A DNA stretch of 39,036 nucleotides from Flavobacteriales bacterium (GCA_947487175.1 CANKVM010000016.1:1-39036), one strand, 5' to 3'. Counted from the stretch's first letter, positions 17,607 to 28,277 are shown. Notes: generated by a model not told the origin, from the sequence alone. Numbers and translations: made by a program.

Positions 17607-18074
17607 ATGGACTTAAGAGAGATTCAAGCATTAATAAAATTCGTTTCAACCAACGCGGTTGATGAAGTCGAAATTAGTCGTAAGGACTTTAAATTATTAA
17701 TTCGCAAAAACCCAGCACAAGTGGTTACCGCTGCTGTTGCTGCTCCAGTTGCTCAACAAGTAATTGCAGCGCCTGCTACAATTGCAACTTCTGCTCCTGT
17801 TGAGTCTGCACCTGCTGCGCCAGTTGTTGACAATTTAATTACCATCAAATCTCCAATGGTGGGAACTTTCTATCGCTCTTCTAATCCTGAAACTCCATCA
17901 TTCGTTAATGTAGGTGATGAAGTTAAATCTGGAAAAGTAGTTTGTATCATTGAAGCAATGAAACTTTTCAATGAAATTGAGAGCGAAATCAATGGCAAAA
18001 TTGTAAAAGTATTGGTTGATAATGCTTCTCCAGTGGAATATGACCAACCATTGTTTTTGGTTGAACCTGCATAA
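17607..18074 (+). CDS. accB: acetyl-CoA carboxylase biotin carboxyl carrier protein
   Basis: BCCP, which carries biotin between the biotin carboxylase and the carboxyltransferase of acetyl-CoA carboxylase (first step of fatty-acid synthesis). The 155 residues begin with the conserved AccB head (MDLREIQALIKFVST...EVEISRKDFKLLIRK). An alanine/proline/valine-rich linker follows (about 40-75), then the biotinyl domain (ITIKSPMVGTFYRSSNPETPSFVNVGDEV, EAMKLFNEIES). The biotinylated lysine is Lys119 in EAMK. The length is typical. It is followed after 11 bp by accC, forming the usual accBC operon. TTCTTTG upstream of the start is a poor -7 match. Confidence 0.96.
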   Translation: MDLREIQALIKFVSTNAVDEVEISRKDFKLLIRKNPAQVVTAAVAAPVAQQVIAAPATIATSAPVESAPAAPVVDNLITIKSPMVGTFYRSSNPETPSFVNVGDEVKSGKVVCIIEAMKLFNEIESEINGKIVKVLVDNASPVEYDQPLFLVEPA

Positions 18075-18085
18075 TCTAAAACGTT

Positions 18086-19423
18086 ATGTTTAAGAAAATT
18101 CTAATCGCGAATCGCGGTGAAATTGCATTGCGAATTATTCGTACTTGCAAAGAAATGGGCATTAAAACAGTTGCGGTTTATTCTACAGCCGACAAAGAAA
18201 GTTTACATGTACGTTTTGCAGATGAAGCAGTTTGTATTGGTCCGCCACAAAGTAGAGATAGCTATTTAAATATTCCTAGAATATTGGCTGCTGCTGAGGT
18301 TACCAATGCCGATGCAATTCACCCTGGATATGGTTTTTTGTCTGAAAATAGTCGTTTTAGCGCTATTTGTCGCGATCATGGTATCAAATTTATTGGAGCT
18401 ACTCCAGAACAAATTGACCAAATGGGCGACAAAAGCAATGCCAAAGACACGATGAAAAAGGCAGGTGTTCCCTGTATTCCAGGTTCTGAGGGATTGTTAG
18501 AGAGCGTTGAACAAGCAATCACAATTGCCAATGAAATCGGCTATCCTGCAATTATGAAAGCTACTGCCGGTGGCGGTGGTAGAGGTATGCGTATCGTTTG
18601 GAAAGACGAAGAAGTAGAACCGGCTTGGAATAGTGCAAAACAAGAAGCGGGTGCAGCCTTTGGAAACGATGGTTTGTACATGGAAAAATACATAGAAGAC
18701 CCACGTCATATTGAAATCCAAATTGCCGGTGACCAATATGGAAAAGTTTGCCATTTGTCTGAACGTGATTGTTCAATCCAACGCCGTCATCAAAAGTTGT
18801 TGGAAGAAACACCGTCACCATTTATGACACCAGAATTAAGGGAAAAGATGGGTACAGCCGCAAAAGCTGCAGCTCAAATTATCAATTATGAGGGAGTTGG
18901 AACGGTTGAATTCTTGGTTGATAAACACAGAGAATTTTACTTCATGGAAATGAATACACGTATTCAAGTTGAACACCCTGTTACAGAAGAGGTAATTAAT
19001 TACGATCTTGTAAAAGAGCAAATTTTAATTGCTGCGGGTGTGCCAATTTCAGGTAAAGATTATTTACCGACGAAGGCTGCAATTGAGTGCCGTATCAATG
19101 CTGAAGATATTTACAATAATTTTAGGCCTAGTCCAGGTAAAATTTCAGTATTGCACAAACCAGGTGGACATGGCGTTAGGGTTGATTCACATATTTATGC
19201 AGGATATACCATTCCTCCATATTACGATTCAATGATTGCTAAATTGATCGTTTCTGCACAAACCAGAGAAGAAGCCATCGTTAAAATGGAACGTGCATTG
19301 AGCGAGTTTGTGATTGAAGGAATTCATACTACCATTCCATTGCACCAACAATTGATGAAAAATGCTGATTTTCGTGCGGGTAACTTCACAACTGCATTTA
19401 TGAATACATTTGAAATTCAATAA
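18086..19423 (+). CDS. accC: acetyl-CoA carboxylase biotin carboxylase subunit
   Basis: Biotin carboxylase, which carboxylates the biotin on AccB using ATP and bicarbonate. The 445-residue ATP-grasp enzyme starts with [23 protein letters not shown]. It shows [10 protein letters not shown], the glycine-rich loop [62 protein letters not shown] and the C-terminal domain [17 protein letters not shown]. All expected active-site blocks are present and the length is typical. It is cotranscribed with accB and ends at a bidirectional terminator shared with the convergent DUF4920 gene. Confidence 0.97.
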   Translation: MFKKILIANRGEIALRIIRTCKEMGIKTVAVYSTADKESLHVRFADEAVCIGPPQSRDSYLNIPRILAAAEVTNADAIHPGYGFLSENSRFSAICRDHGIKFIGATPEQIDQMGDKSNAKDTMKKAGVPCIPGSEGLLESVEQAITIANEIGYPAIMKATAGGGGRGMRIVWKDEEVEPAWNSAKQEAGAAFGNDGLYMEKYIEDPRHIEIQIAGDQYGKVCHLSERDCSIQRRHQKLLEETPSPFMTPELREKMGTAAKAAAQIINYEGVGTVEFLVDKHREFYFMEMNTRIQVEHPVTEEVINYDLVKEQILIAAGVPISGKDYLPTKAAIECRINAEDIYNNFRPSPGKISVLHKPGGHGVRVDSHIYAGYTIPPYYDSMIAKLIVSAQTREEAIVKMERALSEFVIEGIHTTIPLHQQLMKNADFRAGNFTTAFMNTFEIQ

Positions 19424-19440
19424 TTGTTACTATACAATAT

Positions 19441-19475
19441 AAACAAAAATGGCGCCAACGGCGCCTTTTTTGTTT
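19441..19475. terminator. bidirectional terminator between accC and the DUF4920 gene
   Basis: AAACAAAAAT GGCGCC AAC GGCGCC TTTTTTGTTT: a GC-rich 6-bp stem flanked by A and T tracts lying between convergent genes, usable in both directions. Confidence 0.88.
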
Positions 19476-19487
19476 ATATTTAATTCC

Positions 19488-19901
19488 TCACTTAAACTTC
19501 ACCCCATGGGCTCGAAATTTGGTAGAAATTAACATTTCCATTCCTATCGCGCTGTCTTTTGTTTCGCTTGTAGCTTTTGCAGTATCTCTATAAAAATGAC
19601 CAACTGCATATAAATCTTTATGATTGATATTTTTAGGCACTGTAAACTCATCGTTGAAGTCAACAGTCAATGTAGAATCCCCAAGTTCATATGCAAACCA
19701 ACAACCTTCTGATTGACATACATCAACCACCTTGCCATAAACCACTTGTTCAGTTGCTTTTCCGTCTTTAGTAAAGGTTGTAAGCGCATCTTTTACTGAA
19801 ATAGCTGATTGGGTTTCAACTGTTTTCCCAATATGATTTGAAGTATCTGTGCATGCAAAAAGAAGGGCTGCCGCTGTTAAAGAGAAAATGATTTTATACA
19901 T
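19488..19901 (-). CDS. DUF4920 lipoprotein
   Basis: A 137-residue lipoprotein (hydrophobic stretch then LLFAC, Cys17). The remainder matches the DUF4920 domain: VVYGKVVDVCQSEGCWFAYELGDSTLTVDFNDEFTVPK, with the conserved Cys pair in VCQSEGCW. DUF4920 domains resemble small OB-like or metal/redox-type periplasmic domains, but no activity is established and none is claimed. A TAAATTTG box (minus strand 19913-19906) lies only 4 nt before the ATG. It follows the DUF1343 gene after 15 bp on the same strand, so the two may be cotranscribed, with the box acting as an extra internal start. Confidence 0.82.
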   Translation of the reverse strand: MYKIIFSLTAAALLFACTDTSNHIGKTVETQSAISVKDALTTFTKDGKATEQVVYGKVVDVCQSEGCWFAYELGDSTLTVDFNDEFTVPKNINHKDLYAVGHFYRDTAKATSETKDSAIGMEMLISTKFRAHGVKFK

Positions 19902-19916
19902 GGTTCAAATTTACGT

Positions 19917-21167
19917 TTATTTTTTTTCTTTTTTACCCATTAATCCCAAATCTTCATCGTATGCATACATCAAATAAGGAGCTCTTTTGTTTAGAAATAA
20001 TTTCAAACCCGGTTCCCAAGTTTTTCTTATTTCAACAGCCGATTTTCCCTCAATAATTTGAGAACGAATGGATTCAGTGCCTGTTAATTTATCGAAAAAC
20101 GAGTTGAAAAATTTACTTTTATCGGGGCAATCTTTATATAACAATACCAACCAATCGAGGTAAATATGCTTGTAAGTAACAATATAGTCATTGGCAAAAT
20201 CTGTAAGTAGAAAACCTCTGCAATTTTGGTTTAGATAAGGTGGATTAACTGCTTTCCCGGGAATATTAACGGGAGTAAATTGATAGTTACCCATTTTTAA
20301 CCAAGGTGCACCAAAACATTCGAATGGTTTTTCAGTGCCACGACCCATAGATATTTGAGTTCCCTCAAATAAACCCAATGAAGAATATAAAATGATAGAA
20401 GTTGGATTTGGTAAATTCGGAGATGGAGCAACTGGCAATGGGTAAAACAAATTGTGAAAATAATTCTGAATTGGTATTACTTCGAGCTTACAGGTTAAAT
20501 TCTTAGGTAACCAATGTTCACCATTAATCATTTTGGCTAATTCGCCCAATGTCATGCCGTGAACCAAAGGAATTGGGTGCATTCCTACCATGCTTTTGAA
20601 TTTCTCTTCCAAAATTGGACCATCCACATAATAACCATTCGGATTTGGACGATCAAAAACAATCAATTGTTTGTTGTTTTCAGCGCAGGCTTCCATCACA
20701 TAATGTAAAGTGGTTAAATAAGTGTAAAATCTAACCCCAACATCTTGAATATCAAATATAACCACATCTATATTTTTCAAATCTTGCTTTGAAGGTTTTA
20801 TATTTTTTCCATATAGGGAAACGATGGGAATATTTGTTTTAGGGTCTACCGAATTGTTAATATGGTCGCCATTGGCTGCCTCTCCACGAAAACCATGCTC
20901 AGGAGCAAATATTTTTTTAATGTTTATTTTGAGGGAAAATAAACTGTCAACCAAATGGGTATGCCCAATAATTGAAGTGGGGTTGGCAACAATTGCAACT
21001 TTTTTGCCTTTCAGTTTATTCAGGTATAAATGAGTTTGTTCTGCACCTGTTATTATTTCGGCATTGAGAGAATTAGAAATAAAAAGTATAAAAATTGCAG
21101 CAATACATCGAAATCTACACGTTTCCGACTTAATTTTGAAGATAATGTTTAACTGGCCTTTTTTCAT
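19917..21167 (-). CDS. DUF1343 family exo-beta-N-acetylmuramidase-like protein (NamZ/YbbC-type)
   Basis: A protein of about 416 residues with an N-terminal signal sequence (CIAAIFILFISNSLNA). DUF1343 hallmarks are LKGKKVAIVANPTSIIG, FAPEHGFRGEAANGDHI, SLYGKNIKPSKQDL, VIFDIQDVGVRFYTYLTTL, VFDRPNPNGYYVDGPIL and PLVHGMTLGELAKMINGE. The family founder NamZ of Bacillus releases N-acetylmuramic acid from peptidoglycan fragments (GH171), so a role in wall recycling is likely. Signal processing fits a periplasmic or surface location. Candidate starts at 21203, 21182 and 21167 all lie inside the divergent FtsX-like gene; no usable start codon is seen further downstream before the signal peptide. The 5' ends therefore overlap by at least 23 bp. 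Confidence 0.85.
   Translation of the reverse strand: MKKGQLNIIFKIKSETCRFRCIAAIFILFISNSLNAEIITGAEQTHLYLNKLKGKKVAIVANPTSIIGHTHLVDSLFSLKINIKKIFAPEHGFRGEAANGDHINNSVDPKTNIPIVSLYGKNIKPSKQDLKNIDVVIFDIQDVGVRFYTYLTTLHYVMEACAENNKQLIVFDRPNPNGYYVDGPILEEKFKSMVGMHPIPLVHGMTLGELAKMINGEHWLPKNLTCKLEVIPIQNYFHNLFYPLPVAPSPNLPNPTSIILYSSLGLFEGTQISMGRGTEKPFECFGAPWLKMGNYQFTPVNIPGKAVNPPYLNQNCRGFLLTDFANDYIVTYKHIYLDWLVLLYKDCPDKSKFFNSFFDKLTGTESIRSQIIEGKSAVEIRKTWEPGLKLFLNKRAPYLMYAYDEDLGLMGKKEKK
21131..21138 (+). promoter_or_regulatory. -7 element before the FtsX-like gene
   Basis: TAATTTTG matches TAnnTTTG and lies 6 nt upstream of the ATG at 21145, inside the 5' end of the divergent DUF1343 coding sequence. The predicted transcript would be leaderless. 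No TTTG is seen at -33. Confidence 0.4.
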
Positions 21168-22371
21168 AGCAAAAAGATTCATTACAAAGGAACAACAAAG
21201 CAAGTCAAAAAGTGTCTTTTTTTTGGCAATTTTATCTGTTTCTTTGAGTGTTGCAGTAATTGTTATTGCATTTGCTACTGTGAGGGGCTTCAGAGATGAA
21301 ATAAAACATAAAATTTCGATGGTTCACGGCGATTTAGTGATCGACGCCGCGGTGAATGTTGAAAATAGTGAACCGGTTCCTTTAAACGATTCATTAATTC
21401 CCAATTTGCAGAAAATTCTAAAATTAGCGGGAGTTGATAGGGTTTTGTTCTCATCGAGTAAAGCAAGTATTATAAAATCTGATGAAGAAATAGAAGGAAT
21501 CATAGCAAAGGGGATTCTAAATACCCAACTAAAAAAATATTTAGGAGAATTTGCCATAGAATCGGTTGTTCCAATTGATGAACATTGGGTTGCAATTTCT
21601 AAAACTTTAGCAAAGCGATTGAATGTGGGCTTGAACGACAATTTAAAGTTGGTGTTTTTTGTTCAGGATTCAACGGGTAATACCAGACCAAGAGCAAGGA
21701 AATTAACCATTACTACATTATTTGAAACTGGTGTAGATAAGGTTGATGCAAATATGGTGTTGCTTGACGAGAGTATCGTTACTCGCATGATGCCTGAAAA
21801 TTATTCCATTACACAACTAGAAATCTGGGTTAAACCGGGAAAAAACATTACCGAAATAAAGAAATCAATTCAAAATATGATTGATATAAAATCGGTTCGG
21901 GTGAATTCTGCGGAAGAATTCAACAGGCAGATTTTTGATTGGCTTTCTATTTTAGATTTAAATGTGATTATCTTGTTATGTTTAATTACCATTGTGGCAA
22001 TTACAGCCACTTGTACAACTTTACTCATCTTAATGACAGAACGTACAGCATTCATTGGTTTGATGCAGTCTATGGGGGCTAGATATGCCGATATTCAGAA
22101 AATTTTCATCTATCAAGCATCTATAATTGCCATAACAGGTATTTTGATTGGTAATTTTATTGCCATTGGTTTATGTGTATTACAAAATCATTTTAAGTGG
22201 TTAACATTAAATCAAGAGGTCTATTTTATTAAATATGTTGCTATGAAAATTAATGTATTGGAAGTGTTGACAGTTGACGTCTTTTCCATTGCGCTAATCT
22301 ATTTGTCGCTGTATATTCCAGCTCGATACATAAAGAAAATCCACCCAATTATTGCATTGAAATTCAAATAA
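21145..22371 (+). CDS. FtsX/LolC-LolE-type ABC transporter permease
   Basis: A 409-residue MacB/FtsX-fold permease, most like the LolC/LolE subunits that extract lipoproteins from the inner membrane. Four transmembrane segments: residues about 20-45 (VFFLAILSVSLSVAVIVIAFATV), then a large periplasmic domain (HGDLVIDAAVNVEN onward), then about 275-300 (LNVIILLCLITIVAITATC), 320-345 (IFIYQASIIAITGILIGNF) and 375-400 (VFSIALIYLSLYIPARYI). The N-terminus FFIAKRFI is typical. The ORF track start at 21064 would put 27 charged residues ahead of this, so the ATG at 21145 is chosen. No ATPase gene is adjacent, which is common for Bacteroidota lolE-type genes. Its 5' end overlaps the divergent muramidase gene. 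Confidence 0.85.
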   Translation: MFNWPFFIAKRFITKEQQSKSKSVFFLAILSVSLSVAVIVIAFATVRGFRDEIKHKISMVHGDLVIDAAVNVENSEPVPLNDSLIPNLQKILKLAGVDRVLFSSSKASIIKSDEEIEGIIAKGILNTQLKKYLGEFAIESVVPIDEHWVAISKTLAKRLNVGLNDNLKLVFFVQDSTGNTRPRARKLTITTLFETGVDKVDANMVLLDESIVTRMMPENYSITQLEIWVKPGKNITEIKKSIQNMIDIKSVRVNSAEEFNRQIFDWLSILDLNVIILLCLITIVAITATCTTLLILMTERTAFIGLMQSMGARYADIQKIFIYQASIIAITGILIGNFIAIGLCVLQNHFKWLTLNQEVYFIKYVAMKINVLEVLTVDVFSIALIYLSLYIPARYIKKIHPIIALKFK

Positions 22372-22394
22372 TTTGAAGTTTTAGATTTATTATA

Positions 22395-22430
22395 CAACAA
22401 AAAAGCCACCTTGCGGTGGCTTTTTTGTTG
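22395..22430. terminator. bidirectional terminator between the FtsX-like gene and gyrB
   Basis: The perfect 16-bp stem CAACAAAAAAGCCACC / GGTGGCTTTTTTGTTG with a TTGC loop lies between convergent genes; T-runs serve both strands. Confidence 0.94.
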
Positions 22431-22447
22431 TGATTATTGCAAATCAA

Positions 22448-24400
<1,953 letters not shown>

Positions 24401-24447
24401 CTACAGTTGTGTAAATTAATATTTGGTAAATTTACTAATAATTTACA

Positions 24448-24469
24448 ACCTTAAGAATAAACTTAAGGT
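24448..24469. repeat. inverted repeat upstream of gyrB
   Basis: ACCTTAAG, 6-nt spacer AATAAA, CTTAAGGT: perfect 8-bp arms in the 105-bp gap between the end of the TolC-type gene and the gyrB start. No T-run follows on either strand, so it is not a good intrinsic terminator; it may be an operator or a weak processing hairpin. One arm overlaps TAAGGTTG, a one-mismatch -7 box for gyrB. Confidence 0.55.
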
Positions 24470-24505
24470 GTAATTTTCCACATAATAACAACGTTTTTTT
24501 AACGA

Positions 24506-25942
24506 TTAAGAAATTATAGATTGAATTGTACCCAATACCCTAAAATATTCAGTAAGAGAAATCATATATTTACCAAATTGTTCAATGGTTTTTAGCTTTG
24601 CTTCAAGATATCTGGTTTCACGAGAATTTAATAGAAAAATTGTACCATCACCACTTTCGAATTTTTTAATTTCCATTTGGTATAATTTGTAATATCCTGT
24701 CTCTACATTTTTAAGCATATCTAAAATTTCTTTATATGCCAAAGTTTGTTTTTTCAAGGCAAGTAATTTTGTGTCTATTTCCCTTTGTTTTAAAGTTGTT
24801 TCAAATTCATTTTCTAACAACTTTAATTTTGCAGTTTTCAATTCTCCCCTAGAAGATCTAAAATATAATGGCGCAGAAAAAGATAAACCCAATCTATGGT
24901 TATTTGCCAAATTTGTTGATGAATATTGCGACAAATCTGTGGTTAAATACTGATATTTCAAATCAAACTTGGGCAATACATAACTTTGTTTTAGTTTGAT
25001 GTCGAGTTTAAGTGAGTTTGATTTTTGAATATAAAATTGCAAATCAGGTTGAAACAAAATCAAACTATCTGTATTCCCATTTTGCAAGATGAATTTACTT
25101 TCAAGAATCTCAAAAAATTTATTCGACGGCAGAATATTAGATTTAATTGCCATAGGAGTAAAATCAATTACACGGTTGTTTTTTACCGAATTCCATAAAT
25201 GAGCTGAGAACAGTATTTTAGTTTTTTCCGAAAATATTGAGATTTCTTTTTGTTTGGTTACGAATTGATTCAATTGAACAGATGTTTCAAGTGTGTCAAA
25301 TCCACTGCAACCACCTGCTGAAAACAATTTGCGAATTGCAATTTGTCTATCATTAGATAGGGCTATCGATGAATTTAATATGTTCTTTTGCTCTTCAAAA
25401 ACATACCATGAAATATATTGACTCCAAATATTTAGATGTAAATTTTGAATCATTTGCCGTTGAACAATATCAGATTGTACTTGAAATACTTTGGCTTGTT
25501 TAAATGCAGTTCTTCTTTGATCAGTGATTAAATTTCTTAATGCAGATAATTCGAAACCCACATAAGACAATCCCGAATTCCCAGTTGTTGATTCCGGATT
25601 AATAAAATCTCCAGAATTGTTTTCATATCCAATTATAGGTGTAATGGGTGATTTCGTATTGAAATCTACCTCTAAAAATTGATTTTGATAATACGTTTTG
25701 TTATCGAAGGACTTTTGTTTTATATCGTAATTAATTAATGGATCAAAATTTCCGGACGCTTTTTGCTGGTTGGCTTTTGCATATTGTGCCTGTAAAAACG
25801 AAGAATAAGTGATAGGGTGATGTTTGTTAATATTATCTAAAACATCATGAATGGTTAAATAATAAAAGGTATCGATTTTTTGTGCCGATAAAGAAAGTAT
25901 GAATAATTGAGAAACTAAAATCCCGAAAAACTTTAAACGCAT
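24506..25942 (-). CDS. TolC family outer-membrane efflux protein
   Basis: A 478-residue outer-membrane factor with a signal peptide (FFGILVSQLFILSLSAQ). It has the TolC-like pattern of long amphipathic helices: YAKANQQKASGNFDPLINYD, an internal segment LSASLR-like near LGLSFSAPLYFRSSRGELKTAKLK (repeat-family motif around 350-375), and the C-terminal helix LETVETGYYKLYQMEIKKFESGDG type sequence, seen as NVETGYYKLYQMEIKKF. TolC proteins form trimeric ducts across the outer membrane and periplasm. It starts 7 bp after the HlyD-type gene and is the last gene of the array. The pairing indicates a dedicated tripartite exporter. Divergence from classical TolC is large, as usual in Bacteroidota. Confidence 0.82.
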   Translation of the reverse strand: MRLKFFGILVSQLFILSLSAQKIDTFYYLTIHDVLDNINKHHPITYSSFLQAQYAKANQQKASGNFDPLINYDIKQKSFDNKTYYQNQFLEVDFNTKSPITPIIGYENNSGDFINPESTTGNSGLSYVGFELSALRNLITDQRRTAFKQAKVFQVQSDIVQRQMIQNLHLNIWSQYISWYVFEEQKNILNSSIALSNDRQIAIRKLFSAGGCSGFDTLETSVQLNQFVTKQKEISIFSEKTKILFSAHLWNSVKNNRVIDFTPMAIKSNILPSNKFFEILESKFILQNGNTDSLILFQPDLQFYIQKSNSLKLDIKLKQSYVLPKFDLKYQYLTTDLSQYSSTNLANNHRLGLSFSAPLYFRSSRGELKTAKLKLLENEFETTLKQREIDTKLLALKKQTLAYKEILDMLKNVETGYYKLYQMEIKKFESGDGTIFLLNSRETRYLEAKLKTIEQFGKYMISLTEYFRVLGTIQSIIS

Positions 25943-25949
25943 ATTTGAA

Positions 25950-27248
25950 TTATTGCTTTTTATTTGTGATTATTGGTTTGTAATAATCTGGCGAAAATCC
26001 ACACAAGGTTCTCCATATTTCATACCAAATAGGAACTTTTTTCAACAACAAATATCCGTTTGCTCCAACACCAATACGAAGTTCTGTTGGCCAAGGTTTA
26101 ATTTGGCTTTTTGGTTTTACCAGAATTCTATATTTGCCATTTTCATTTGGTACAGAATTAATTGCATAAACCTCGCCAGGAAATGTTCCGTATGTTAAAT
26201 TAGGCCACCCTGAAAACACCATTGTAGGCCAACCGTCAAAAATAAATTGAACATGGTTACCTACAGAAATTAATGGCATATCAACTGGGTCAATAAATAG
26301 TTCTACGATGTGATGCAAAGAGTTGGGAATAATTTTGCAAATAGTTTGACCTTCCTTAATAGTTTCACCAATTCCATTTAATTTAGTTTCGGTGATAAAC
26401 CCTGATTGAGGCGCAGTGATGGTATAAAAACCATTTCTAATAATATAATTTGAATAGGTGTTTCTTAATTTGGAAACTTCACTTTCAGTTTCCATTTGGC
26501 CCGAAATTGCAGAATATCTTTCACTTTCACTTTTTGATAACTTTTCACCGTATTCTGCACTCACATTCTGTAATTCAATTTTAATATTGTCAAGGGCTAT
26601 TCTGGTTTGTCTGATTTTAGATTCGATAACCATCAATTTAGAAATAGACTCTTGTAATTTGTTTTTCCTATTTTCAACATCAAATTGACTTTTTATGTGC
26701 TGCGTATACAGAATACTGTCTCGTTCAAATTGCTGCTTGGAGATCTTTGCATTTGTTTTTGCAGATTCTAATTCTGCATAATCGGCCTGTAATTTTAATT
26801 GCTCTTGGTCAAGTTTATTCTTGAGTTTATTGTAATTTAGTTCCTGACTAATTTCTAATTGTTTAATTTGATTATTAATTGCATTAATTTTTGAACTGTA
26901 TGATAGTATAGAGTTTTCTTTTGCTTTTAACTGTATATCAGTTTGTTGCAAGAGTTCGGGATTTAGATATTCGCCTTTAATTTCTGTAATAACCGCAATT
27001 GTATCACCGGATTGAACAAAGTCGCCTTCATTAATATGCCATTTAACCAATTTTCCTGCTATAACAGATTGAATTTCTTGAGGTCTTTCATTTGTGCCAA
27101 ATGATGTAACCTTGCCCTTTGATTGAACACTCTGTGTCCATGGCAAAAATAAAAACACAATAATAATTATAAAAATTACAAGTATGAGTTTTCCAAACCT
27201 ATTGTTTGTCCATTTACTATCTCTGGTTAAGAATTCTAATTGGTTCAT
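25950..27248 (-). CDS. HlyD family periplasmic adaptor (membrane fusion) protein
   Basis: A 432-residue type I secretion adaptor. One N-terminal transmembrane helix (LILVIFIIIIVFLFLPW, about 20-38) is followed by a biotinyl/lipoyl-like half motif (IAGKLVKWHINEGDFVQSGDTIAVI). A long alpha-helical coiled coil covers about 95-265 (many K/E/Q heptads such as LEISQELNYNKLKNKLDQEQ). Then comes the second lipoyl half (YTITAPQSGFITETKLNGIGETIKEGQTICKI) and a beta-barrel domain with FDGWPTMVFSGWPNLTYGTFPGEVY. It links an inner-membrane transporter to a TolC duct. Its ATG overlaps the stop of the ABC membrane-subunit gene by 4 bp (ATGA), and the TolC-type gene follows after 7 bp, so the three are translationally and functionally coupled. 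Confidence 0.9.
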   Translation of the reverse strand: MNQLEFLTRDSKWTNNRFGKLILVIFIIIIVFLFLPWTQSVQSKGKVTSFGTNERPQEIQSVIAGKLVKWHINEGDFVQSGDTIAVITEIKGEYLNPELLQQTDIQLKAKENSILSYSSKINAINNQIKQLEISQELNYNKLKNKLDQEQLKLQADYAELESAKTNAKISKQQFERDSILYTQHIKSQFDVENRKNKLQESISKLMVIESKIRQTRIALDNIKIELQNVSAEYGEKLSKSESERYSAISGQMETESEVSKLRNTYSNYIIRNGFYTITAPQSGFITETKLNGIGETIKEGQTICKIIPNSLHHIVELFIDPVDMPLISVGNHVQFIFDGWPTMVFSGWPNLTYGTFPGEVYAINSVPNENGKYRILVKPKSQIKPWPTELRIGVGANGYLLLKKVPIWYEIWRTLCGFSPDYYKPIITNKKQ

Positions 27249-28231
27249 GATAATTCGTTGATTTCGTTTAGTTTTTCAACTGAAAGCCCAGAGTCATATA
27301 AATATTCAACAGTTAAAATCAACTTTTCAATGGCCTCTATCAAAGTAAAAACCAATATTTCTGAGGCAAGAAATTGTCCCAAACTAATATTTTGATTCAC
27401 GAGTAAGTAACTTCCAATAATTAACATGATTGCCGTTAATATAACCTTGATTCCAACACCAAGCCATGCTTGCCTTCTCAGTATGTTAAAATGATTATTT
27501 CTAGAAATAACATAACCTTCCAACGATTGATCAATTTTATCTGAATAAATTTCTAATTTTTCGTTTGCAAATTGTTGCAAGCCTTCTGCTGTTTTGAACT
27601 TGAAATAGCTTTCTGACCTTGCAGTATCAAAACCACGGTACCAAGTAAATTTCAAAGAAAAATAAACAACAAATCCAACTAAAAAGCCAAAAACAATGAA
27701 AAATGGATGGTAAAAGCACAAAAGAATCAATCCACAAATAGCTTGTAACAATTTCCCAGTAAAATCAGTAATCAACTTAGAAAAACTCTTTTGAAGTGTA
27801 ATTATATCCAAAAATTTCATTGAGGCGGAAACAACTGCCTCTTTATTCACATTGGAATATTCAGAAATTGCATTTTTAAAATTAATCGTATACCTAACAA
27901 ATAATTTCCTATGAAAACTATCTACTATACTCAATTGCGCAATTCTAGTTAACCCTAATAAAAACACAGCACCAGTAATTATAACAACCAATATGACCCA
28001 ACTGCTCGACAATCGTCCAGCCAATACAAATCCAATGATCGTTTGTATTCCTAAGGGAATCGTTAAGCTAATAATTCCGGCCAAAGCTGCATAAATGTAC
28101 AAATACTGAACACTTTTCTTTTCAAACTTAATAATTTGAAATAGGGTTTGCAAAACGAATTGTATTTTTTCTCTCGCTAACTCATTCTTTTCTTGAGTCT
28201 TTTTTTGGTTAGAGTTGTTGAAATATGACAT
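27245..28231 (-). CDS. ABC exporter membrane domain protein lacking the ATPase domain
   Basis: A 328-residue protein consisting only of an ABC type-1 exporter transmembrane domain: a charged N-terminus (about 1-30), then helices at YLYIYAALAGIISLTIPLGIQTII, SSWVILVVIITGAVFLLG, a central pair around LLQAICGLILLCFYHPFFIVFGFLVGFVVYFSL, and a last pair from VILTAIMLIIGSYLLVNQ. The sequence ends GLSVEKLNEINELS, the linker that normally leads into the nucleotide-binding domain, and stops there. No Walker A, ABC signature or Walker B is present in this ORF or in the surrounding window. The stop overlaps the HlyD-type start codon by 4 bp, which argues against a recent frameshift. The ATPase may be supplied in trans or the protein may work without ATP hydrolysis. 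Confidence 0.8.
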   Translation of the reverse strand: MSYFNNSNQKKTQEKNELAREKIQFVLQTLFQIIKFEKKSVQYLYIYAALAGIISLTIPLGIQTIIGFVLAGRLSSSWVILVVIITGAVFLLGLTRIAQLSIVDSFHRKLFVRYTINFKNAISEYSNVNKEAVVSASMKFLDIITLQKSFSKLITDFTGKLLQAICGLILLCFYHPFFIVFGFLVGFVVYFSLKFTWYRGFDTARSESYFKFKTAEGLQQFANEKLEIYSDKIDQSLEGYVISRNNHFNILRRQAWLGVGIKVILTAIMLIIGSYLLVNQNISLGQFLASEILVFTLIEAIEKLILTVEYLYDSGLSVEKLNEINELS

Positions 28232-28277
28232 TAAATATAATCTTTATAAATATAAACAAATATACTATCAAAAGGTT

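Noticed and set aside
21324-21641. 105-aa antisense ORF in the FtsX-like gene
   Set aside because: Fully opposite the periplasmic domain of a convincing permease; no supporting motif.
27245-28231. Frameshift explanation for the missing ATPase domain
   Set aside because: The sequence immediately after the stop is the start of the HlyD-type gene in an ATGA overlap, and no ATPase motif occurs in any frame of the following ORFs, so no simple frameshift would restore an NBD.
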